From an uncultured Eubacteriales bacterium (GTDB lineage Bacteria; Bacillota; Clostridia; Oscillospirales; Oscillospiraceae): 11,187 nt of DNA. The position numbers and the translations under genes were made by a program. The notes under the pieces are model-generated. The model had not been told where the DNA came from. It made no database searches and worked only from the letters and a program-made list of their open reading frames with translations. Each line of letters begins with the position of its first letter. The stretch's first letter is position 1. This document shows positions 6,165-11,187 of the stretch, piece by piece. The stretch is from the NCBI GenBank assembly GCA_900546515.1, contig URDG01000044.1:1-11187 (forward strand), given 5' to 3'.

Positions 6165-6407
6165 TTATCTATCTGCGCCGAAAAAACAAGGCCTTCTCTC
6201 GGCGTTATATTTCACCTTGCACGAAAATCGTGTAAATTTTTAGAAATGATGCACAAATTCTGTATTTGCAATTTGTACATCATAACGGAAAAACCTGTCA
6301 TTTGCGCCATATATGAAGCCGGAGCGCGCATGCTGCGCCGGCGCCGCTCACCGCGCCGCATAAGCTTTCATCATACAGGCCTATGGCGTTTATGCTCAAT
6401 CTTGCCC
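6165..6407. other. Divergent intergenic region with an imperfect dyad
   Basis: No gene found. The open plus-strand frame across 6120-6500 would span both promoters and has no ribosome site. AT-rich DNA at 6200-6310 contains a 13-bp dyad with one mismatch (ATGATGCACAAAT 6246-6258, ATTTGTACATCAT 6271-6283). A smaller hairpin TTGCACGA/TCGTGTAA lies before ATTTTTAG near 6220-6240. A GC-rich block at 6318-6360 follows. TACAGGCC (6374-6381) and its inverted copy GGCCTGTA (6418-6425) flank the rimM -35 box. Confidence 0.5.
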
Positions 6408-6436
6408 TTGGCAATGCGGCCTGTACATGCTATAAT
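6408..6436 (+). promoter_or_regulatory. Promoter of the rimM-trmD-rsmA operon
   Basis: TTGGCA (6408-6413, 5/6) and perfect TATAAT (6431-6436) at the ideal 17-bp spacing. Transcription would start near 6443, leaving about 50 nt before rimM. Confidence 0.85.
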
Positions 6437-6457
6437 AAATTGTTTCAGAATACGATC

Positions 6458-6484
6458 GGAGGAGCGGCGGACAGCCCCGCCGCG
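6458..6484 (+). promoter_or_regulatory. rimM ribosome site separated from the start by a hairpin
   Basis: GGAGGAG (6458-6464) is the only good Shine-Dalgarno before rimM but lies 28 nt from the ATG. Between them GCGGCGG and CCGCCGC form a 7-bp hairpin with a short loop. If folded, the hairpin would bring the site to a usable distance of about 10 nt from the ATG. Confidence 0.5.
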
Positions 6485-6492
6485 TTTTGGAT

Positions 6493-6981
6493 ATGGATAA
6501 GCAGCAGTATATAGAGGCCGGACGCATCGTCAACACGCACGGCGTGAACGGCGAAGTCAAAATAGAGGTCTGGCTCGACTCGCCTCAATTTATGAAAAAA
6601 TGCGGGCGTATCTTCGTCGGCGGGAATCCCGTCAGGATCTTATCCTGCAGAGAGCACAAGGGCTTTCTGCTGGCAAGGCTTGAGGGTGTGGACGATGTGA
6701 ACGCCGCAATGTGCCTGAAAGGAAAAAACGTCTTTATTGACCGCAGCGACGCAAAGCTCCCCAGGGGCGCGTTCTTTCTTCAGGACATTATCGGCGCATC
6801 CGTCGTCGACGAGCAGGGCCGCGAGGTCGGCACTCTCGCGGAAATAATGGAGACGCCGGCATCCATGATCTACGTCGTCCGCGGCGCGGCTGAGCACCTC
6901 ATCCCCGCAGTGCCGGAATTTATTCTGAATACCGACGCCGAAGCCTGCGTCATTACCGTACATATGATAGAGGGGATGTAA
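6493..6981 (+). CDS. rimM: Ribosome maturation factor RimM
   Basis: Assists late assembly of the 30S subunit by binding protein S19 and the 3' domain of 16S rRNA. The 162 residues match the family. The N-terminal RimM domain carries AGRIVNTHGVNGEVKIEVW, followed by HKGFLLARLEGVDDVNAA and KGKNVFIDR. The C-terminal PRC-barrel domain begins around FFLQDIIGASVVDEQG and contains IYVVRG and LIPAVPEFI. I chose the ATG at 6493; a TTG two codons upstream is possible. The ribosome site is distant, behind a hairpin. The stop codon directly abuts the trmD ATG, the usual rimM-trmD pairing. The ribosomal protein genes rpsP and rplS that often flank this pair are absent: rimM has its own promoter and trmD is followed by a small membrane protein gene. 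Confidence 0.93.
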   Translation: MDKQQYIEAGRIVNTHGVNGEVKIEVWLDSPQFMKKCGRIFVGGNPVRILSCREHKGFLLARLEGVDDVNAAMCLKGKNVFIDRSDAKLPRGAFFLQDIIGASVVDEQGREVGTLAEIMETPASMIYVVRGAAEHLIPAVPEFILNTDAEACVITVHMIEGM

Positions 6982-8271
6982 ATGCGCATAGATATAATGA
7001 CCCTTTTTCCCGGCACCGTGAACGCCGTGCTGCACGAAAGCATCATAGGCCGCGCTGCGAAAAAAGGGATAGTTGAAATAAACTGTGTCCAGATACGCGA
7101 CTACACAGACAACAAGCAGTGTCAGGTCGACGATTATCCGTACGGCGGCGGCTTCGGCTGCGTCATGATGGCGCAGCCGCTCAAGGCCTGCCTTGACCAT
7201 GTGATGGAGAGCGCGAATGGGCTCCGTTCCCGCGTGATATACATGTCTCCGCAGGGGCAGACGTATACGCAGGAAACAGCGAAGCGCCTCAGGCGCGACT
7301 ATGACCATCTCGTGCTGGTCTGCGGCCACTACGAGGGCGTGGACGAGCGCTTTATCGAGCAGTGTGTGGACGAGGAGATCTCATTGGGCGACTTCGTGCT
7401 GACAGGCGGGGAGATCGCCGCGATGGCCGTGGCGGACTCCGTGTGCAGGCTGGTGCCGGGCGTCCTTGCCGACGAGCAGTGCTATACCGGCGAGAGCCAC
7501 TGGGACGGCCTGCTGGAATATCCGCAGTACACGAGGCCGGAGGTCTGGGAGGGCCGCTCCGTGCCTGAGGTGCTGATAAACGGCGACCACAGCAAGGTCG
7601 ACAAATGGCGGCGAAAAAAGCAGCTGGAACGCACGATGGAGAAGCGTCCGGACATGTTTGAAAAGCTGGAGCTGACTGACAAGGCAGATCTGGAGCTTCT
7701 CGAAGAGATAAAAAAGGACGCAAAGCGGAAAAAGCTCACCGAGCCGCTCGAGTGCCGGCGCGCCGCAATCAGCGACCTGCCGGACATCATGCGCATCGTC
7801 GCGGACGCGCGGCAGAGCCTGAAAAGGCACCATGTCGACCAATGGCAGGGCGTATACCCGGAGGCCGCCGATTTTGAGCCGGATATTGAGCGCGGCGAGT
7901 GCTTTGTCCTGACGCACGGCGGCGAGGTCGCCGGTATGTTCACCCTGTCTGTGCTGCCCGAGGAGGGCTATGCGCATATAACCGACGGCAAGTGGACGGC
8001 GGACATGCCGTACTGCGTGCTGCACCGCTCGGCCGTCTCGGCCGATTACCGCGGGAGCGGCATGTCGCAGTATATGATGAAATGCGTCGAACAGCAGGCT
8101 GCGGAATACGGCCTGAGATGCATACGCACGGATACGCACAGAAAAAACAGATCCATGCAGAAGCTTCTGCGGGAATGCGGCTACCGCTACCGCGGCAATG
8201 TTCTGTGCGACGAGCCGCTGCACGATCCTGCACGGCAGGCGTTTGAAAAGATACTGAAAAACAGAAAATAA
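6982..8271 (+). CDS. trmD: tRNA (guanine37-N1)-methyltransferase TrmD fused to a GNAT acetyltransferase domain
   Basis: Residues 1 to about 245 are TrmD, which transfers methyl from SAM to N1 of G37 in tRNAs and keeps the reading frame. Motifs: MRIDIMTLFPG, YPYGGGFGCVM (52-62), the knotted SAM site YMSPQGQTYTQE (87-98), LVCGHYEGVDERF (112-124), SLGDFVLTGGE (134-144), R156 and YPQYTRPEVWEG (180-191). The conserved catalytic Asp (D169 in E. coli) aligns with Glu171. A basic linker (KKDAKRKK) leads without a stop into a GNAT fold of about 170 residues. That part has CRRAAISDLPDIMRIV, GECFVLTHGGEVAGMF, then VLHRSAVSADYRGSGMSQYM containing the acetyl-CoA loop, and DTHRKNRSMQKLLRECGY. The total of 429 residues is far above the 230-250 of ordinary TrmD. 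The ATG directly follows the rimM stop, with GAGGGG inside rimM. The substrate of the GNAT part is unknown. Confidence 0.93.
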   Translation: MRIDIMTLFPGTVNAVLHESIIGRAAKKGIVEINCVQIRDYTDNKQCQVDDYPYGGGFGCVMMAQPLKACLDHVMESANGLRSRVIYMSPQGQTYTQETAKRLRRDYDHLVLVCGHYEGVDERFIEQCVDEEISLGDFVLTGGEIAAMAVADSVCRLVPGVLADEQCYTGESHWDGLLEYPQYTRPEVWEGRSVPEVLINGDHSKVDKWRRKKQLERTMEKRPDMFEKLELTDKADLELLEEIKKDAKRKKLTEPLECRRAAISDLPDIMRIVADARQSLKRHHVDQWQGVYPEAADFEPDIERGECFVLTHGGEVAGMFTLSVLPEEGYAHITDGKWTADMPYCVLHRSAVSADYRGSGMSQYMMKCVEQQAAEYGLRCIRTDTHRKNRSMQKLLRECGYRYRGNVLCDEPLHDPARQAFEKILKNRK

Positions 8272-8285
8272 AACTGGAGGCTGCT

Positions 8286-8471
8286 ATGAATAACGGAAAG
8301 AGTCCTGCATATTACCTTGCCGCCGCAATAATATGGACCGTGATCGCGCTGGCGGTGCTTGTCGTGCTGTTCTTTTTCAGCAGTGCGGATACGCTCACCC
8401 GTATCTGCGGGCTGGTGCTGATAGGCATGTGCATCGCGGGGCAGTGGCTGCGCTACAGGAAGATGAAATGA
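8286..8471 (+). CDS. Small two-helix membrane protein, unknown function
   Basis: A 61-residue protein starting at an ATG with GGAGG 5 nt upstream. Two hydrophobic segments (YYLAAAIIWTVIALAVLVVL, about residues 9-28, continuing FFF; and ICGLVLIGMCIAGQWL, about 40-55) are joined by a short polar loop, and the end is basic (RYRKMK), suggesting the C-terminus is cytoplasmic. I recognise no family. Its stop overlaps the rsmA start by 4 nt (ATGA), so the pair is probably translationally coupled and the gene is real. A role in ribosome maturation is not shown. Confidence 0.7.
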   Translation: MNNGKSPAYYLAAAIIWTVIALAVLVVLFFFSSADTLTRICGLVLIGMCIAGQWLRYRKMK

Positions 8472-9361
8472 CCATGAATCTGACGGACATAAACGATATA
8501 CGTGAGCTGCTTGCCCGCCACGGTTTCCGGTTTTCAAAGTCGCTGGGGCAGAATTTTCTCACGGCAGACTGGGTGCCGCGCAGGATCGCGGACAGCGCGC
8601 TTATTGACGGTGAAACAGGCGTGCTGGAGATAGGTCCGGGCATCGGCTGCCTCACAAACGAGCTTTCAAAGCGCGCGGCCAAAGTCGTCTCCGTGGAGCT
8701 TGACAAATCGCTCGGGCCGGTGCTGGCCGAGACGCTCGCCGGGGCAGATAATGTAGAGATAATATACGGCGACGTGCTCAGGCAGGATCTCAGGGCGCTT
8801 GCAGGCGAGCGCTTCGCCGGACTGCGCCCCGTTGTGTGTGCAAATCTCCCCTACAACGTCACGAGCCCGGTGCTGACCGAGATCATAGAGAGCGGCGTTT
8901 TCGACACCGTGACCGTAATGATCCAGCGCGAGGTCGCGCGGCGCATCTGCGCGCCGGCAAATACGCCGGACTACGGCGCGTTCGGGATATTCGTGCAGTG
9001 GTACACAGAGCCGGAGCTGCTCTTTGACGTGCCGCCGTCCTGCTTCATTCCTCAGCCGAAGGTCACGTCCAGCGTGATCCGTCTCAGAAGGCGCAGCGCG
9101 CCGCCGGCTGCGGTGCGCGACGAAAAGCTGCTGTTCAGGATCGTGCGGGCAGCGTTCAATCAGCGGAGAAAGACTCTTGTCAATGCGCTCTCTTCCTCAA
9201 CGGGGCTGGATAAAGCGGAGCTTGAGCGCGCGATAACCGGCTGCGGTTTCGACGCGAGGGTGCGCGGAGAGGCGCTGGACATTGCCGGATTCGCGGCTAT
9301 ATGTGAAAAAATTAGCGATTTGTACACGATGTTTACACCGGCGGCCAAAAGGCAAGAATAA
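8468..9361 (+). CDS. rsmA: 16S rRNA (adenine1518/1519-N6)-dimethyltransferase RsmA/KsgA
   Basis: Dimethylates two adjacent adenines in helix 45 of 16S rRNA, using SAM, as a late check on 30S assembly. Loss of the family enzyme gives kasugamycin resistance. The 297 residues have normal length. Motifs: KSLGQNFL (24-31), SAM motif I LEIGPGIGCLT (53-63), VELD (77-80), motif IV NLPYNVTSP (126-134), FIPQPKVTSSVIRL (193-206) and AAFNQRRKTLVNAL (228-241). The ATG at 8468 overlaps the stop of the small membrane protein gene (ATGA), with AGGA about 6 nt upstream; a second ATG lies two codons on. It is the last recognised gene of the rimM operon, and no clear terminator follows. Confidence 0.96.
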   Translation: MTMNLTDINDIRELLARHGFRFSKSLGQNFLTADWVPRRIADSALIDGETGVLEIGPGIGCLTNELSKRAAKVVSVELDKSLGPVLAETLAGADNVEIIYGDVLRQDLRALAGERFAGLRPVVCANLPYNVTSPVLTEIIESGVFDTVTVMIQREVARRICAPANTPDYGAFGIFVQWYTEPELLFDVPPSCFIPQPKVTSSVIRLRRRSAPPAAVRDEKLLFRIVRAAFNQRRKTLVNALSSSTGLDKAELERAITGCGFDARVRGEALDIAGFAAICEKISDLYTMFTPAAKRQE

Positions 9362-9370
9362 AAAGCGGAT

Positions 9371-9412
9371 ATTTGTGCACAAATTCTATTGATTAATCAA
9401 GCCACATTGTGG
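9371..9412. repeat. Three consecutive perfect dyads upstream of ppdK
   Basis: ATTTGTGCACAAAT (9371-9384), TTGATTAATCAA (9389-9400) and CCACATTGTGG (9402-9412, centred on one base) follow one another in 42 bp just after rsmA. The second contains the candidate -35 of ppdK and the third fills its spacer. They may be operator sites. The first and third share the TTGTG half-site. Confidence 0.6.
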
Positions 9413-9418
9413 TATTCT
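9389..9418 (+). promoter_or_regulatory. Candidate ppdK promoter
   Basis: TTGATT (9389-9394, 4/6) and TATTCT (9413-9418, 4/6) at 18-bp spacing. The start near 9425 would leave a leader of about 58 nt. Both boxes are weak, and other AT-rich pairs downstream (for example TATACA at 9455-9460) are possible. Confidence 0.4.
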
Positions 9419-9482
9419 AAGCATTGGCTGATTAAGTTTTAGTTTAGTCTTATTTATACAATAGAAAGGATCGAAAAACAAA

Positions 9483-11187
9483 ATGAGTAAGAAATACGTC
9501 TATCTGTTTTCCGAAGGCAATGCCAACATGCGCGAGCTGCTGGGCGGCAAAGGTGCAAACCTTGCAGAGATGTCCAACATCGGACTTCCTGTCCCCCAGG
9601 GCTTTACTATCACCACTGAGGCCTGCACCCAGTACTATGAGGACGGCCGTCAGATAAACGACGAGATCATGGCTGAGATCATGGAGTACGTCGAGAAGAT
9701 GGAGAAGATCAACGGCAAGAAGTTCGGCGATCTGAACAACCCCATGCTCGTCTCCGTTCGTTCCGGTGCACGCGCTTCCATGCCCGGCATGATGGACACC
9801 ATACTCAACCTCGGCCTGAATGACGACGTTGTCGCCGCCATGATCAAGGGCAACCCCGATCCCAAGTTCGAGCGCTTTGTCTATGACTCCTACCGCCGCT
9901 TCATCCAGATGTTCTCCGACGTCGTTATGGAAGTCGGCAAGAAGTACTTCGAGCAGCTCATCGACGAGATGAAGGCTGAGAAGGGCGTTACCTCCGACCT
10001 CGAGCTTGATGCACACGACCTCAAGAAGCTCGCAGAGCAGTTCAAGGCCGAGTACAAGAAGCAGATCGGCGAGGACTTCCCCTCCGACCCGAAGACCCAG
10101 CTCTACGAAGCCATCCGTGCCGTGTTCCGTTCCTGGGACAACCCCAGAGCAAACGTCTACCGCCGCGACAACGACATCCCCTACTCCTGGGGCACCGCTG
10201 TCAATGTCATGCCCATGGTATTCGGCAACCTCAACGAGAACTCCGGTACCGGCGTTGCATTCACCCGTGACCCCGCCACCGGCGAGAAGAAGCTCATGGG
10301 CGAGTTCCTCGTCAATGCACAGGGCGAAGACGTCGTCGCCGGCGTCCGCACTCCTATGCCTATCGCACAGATGGCAGAGCAGTTCCCCGAAGCATACGCT
10401 GACTTCGTAAAGGTCTGCGGCATCCTCGAGGAGCACTACCGCGACATGCAGGACATGGAGTTCACCGTCGAGAACGGCAAGCTCTACATGCTCCAGTGCC
10501 GCAACGGCAAGCGCACCGCTCAGGCCGCTCTCAAGATCGCATGCGACCTCGTTGACGAGGGCATGATCGACGAGAAGCAGGCAGTTCTCATGATAGACCC
10601 CAGAAACCTCGACACTCTGCTCCACCCGCAGTTCGACACAAAGGTGCTCAAGGCCTCCACTCCGATGGGCAAGGGCCTCGGCGCATCTCCCGGCGCTGCA
10701 TGCGGCAAGGTCGTCTTCACCGCCGAGGACGCAAAGGCATGGTCAGAGCGCAAGGAGAAGGTCGTTCTCGTTCGTCTCGAGACCAGCCCCGAGGACATCG
10801 AGGGCATGAAGGCTGCACAGGGCATCCTGACCGTTCGCGGCGGTATGACCAGCCATGCAGCAGTCGTCGCCCGCGGCATGGGCAAGTGCTGCGTCTCCGG
10901 CTGCGGTGAGATCAAGATGGACGAGGCCAACAAGAAGTTCGAGCTCGCAGGCAAGACCTTCCACGAGGGCGATTACATCTCCATCGACGGCTCCACCGGC
11001 AACATCTACGACGGCATCATCCCCACTGTCGACGCTACTATCGCAGGCGAGTTCGGCCGCATCATGTCATGGGCCGATAAGTACCGCCGTCTCAAGGTCC
11101 GCACCAACGCCGATACTCCTTACGATGCTCAGAAGGCACGTGAGCTGGGCGCACAGGGCATCGGCCTTACCCGTACCGAGCACATGT
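9483..11187 (+). CDS. ppdK: Pyruvate, phosphate dikinase, 3' end beyond window
   Basis: Interconverts pyruvate, ATP and phosphate with phosphoenolpyruvate, AMP and pyrophosphate; in anaerobic Firmicutes it often serves glycolysis or gluconeogenesis. The first 568 of roughly 875 residues are present. The N-terminal ATP-grasp part has GGKGANLAEMSNIGLPVPQG (21-40), VSVRSGARASMPGMMDT (90-106), GEFLVNAQGEDVVAG (273-287) and LYMLQCRNGKRT (334-345). The phosphohistidine domain has GGMTSHAAVVARGMG (453-467) with catalytic His458 and, next to it, Thr456, the residue targeted by PDRP regulators. The barrel domain begins near 535. The ATG has a modest AAAGGA about 12 nt upstream. Codon use is markedly biased (AAG, GAG, CTC, TCC) compared with the rsmA side, as in highly expressed genes. 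Confidence 0.97.
   Translation, partial: MSKKYVYLFSEGNANMRELLGGKGANLAEMSNIGLPVPQGFTITTEACTQYYEDGRQINDEIMAEIMEYVEKMEKINGKKFGDLNNPMLVSVRSGARASMPGMMDTILNLGLNDDVVAAMIKGNPDPKFERFVYDSYRRFIQMFSDVVMEVGKKYFEQLIDEMKAEKGVTSDLELDAHDLKKLAEQFKAEYKKQIGEDFPSDPKTQLYEAIRAVFRSWDNPRANVYRRDNDIPYSWGTAVNVMPMVFGNLNENSGTGVAFTRDPATGEKKLMGEFLVNAQGEDVVAGVRTPMPIAQMAEQFPEAYADFVKVCGILEEHYRDMQDMEFTVENGKLYMLQCRNGKRTAQAALKIACDLVDEGMIDEKQAVLMIDPRNLDTLLHPQFDTKVLKASTPMGKGLGASPGAACGKVVFTAEDAKAWSERKEKVVLVRLETSPEDIEGMKAAQGILTVRGGMTSHAAVVARGMGKCCVSGCGEIKMDEANKKFELAGKTFHEGDYISIDGSTGNIYDGIIPTVDATIAGEFGRIMSWADKYRRLKVRTNADTPYDAQKARELGAQGIGLTRTEHM

Noticed and set aside
6318..6360. GC-rich block with GCGC and GGCGCC palindromes before rimM
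   Set aside because: No single stable hairpin with a U tract and no conserved RNA motif could be drawn; treated as unassigned intergenic sequence.
6374..6425. TACAGGCC/GGCCTGTA inverted repeat flanking the rimM -35 box as an operator
   Set aside because: Only 8 bp per arm, 44 nt apart, with GC-rich composition; kept as a description in the intergenic entry but too weak to call.
6120..6500. Plus-strand open frame of 126 codons upstream of rimM
   Set aside because: It spans the ade promoter, the rimM promoter and two inverted repeats, lacks a ribosome site and ends inside rimM in another frame.
9450..10625. Minus-strand open frame (391 codons) opposite ppdK
   Set aside because: It is an artefact of the strong codon bias in ppdK, with a repetitive Leu/Val/Glu-rich translation and no ribosome site.

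Overview
The window reads as chromosomal DNA of a clostridial Firmicute, probably a gut Oscillospirales/Ruminococcaceae-type organism. The reasons are the coding style, strong AGGAGG ribosome sites, a C74-type purine riboswitch, a clostridial-type pyruvate phosphate dikinase, and mobile-element genes of the kind carried by clostridial conjugative elements. The taxon is an inference; no rRNA is present.

Left block (1-2330, all minus strand): accessory DNA. It holds a 5'-truncated YD-repeat (RHS-like) coding region that runs off the left edge. This abuts the 3' end of an ArdA-like antirestriction gene, which is itself broken by a one-base frameshift. Upstream of that are a translationally coupled Cys-rich small protein and a leader with a strong ribosome site, a three-codon reading frame and an intrinsic terminator. 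The leader looks like a transcription attenuator.

Boundary (2331-2581): a tRNA-Val(CAC) gene on the minus strand with its own promoter and terminator separates the accessory DNA from the conserved chromosome. Such 3' tRNA flanks are common landing sites for integrative elements, but no clear att repeat was found.

Purine block (2715-6164, minus strand): promoter, guanine-class purine riboswitch with a readable antiterminator/terminator switch, adenine deaminase (UUG start), and an NCS2 (AzgA/PbuG-like) purine permease, ending at a GC-rich terminator. The logic is uptake of purine base followed by conversion of adenine to hypoxanthine, with transcription shut down by a guanine-type ligand.

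Ribosome-maturation block (6408-9361, plus strand): promoter, rimM, trmD fused in frame to a GNAT acetyltransferase domain, a small two-helix membrane protein, and rsmA/ksgA. Spacing is tight, with 0-nt and 4-nt junctions. All three recognised genes act on rRNA or tRNA; the TrmD-GNAT fusion is the most unusual gene here.

Right edge (9362-11187, plus strand): a short AT-rich region with three consecutive perfect dyads, then the first two thirds of ppdK, whose codon use is strongly biased and unlike its neighbours.
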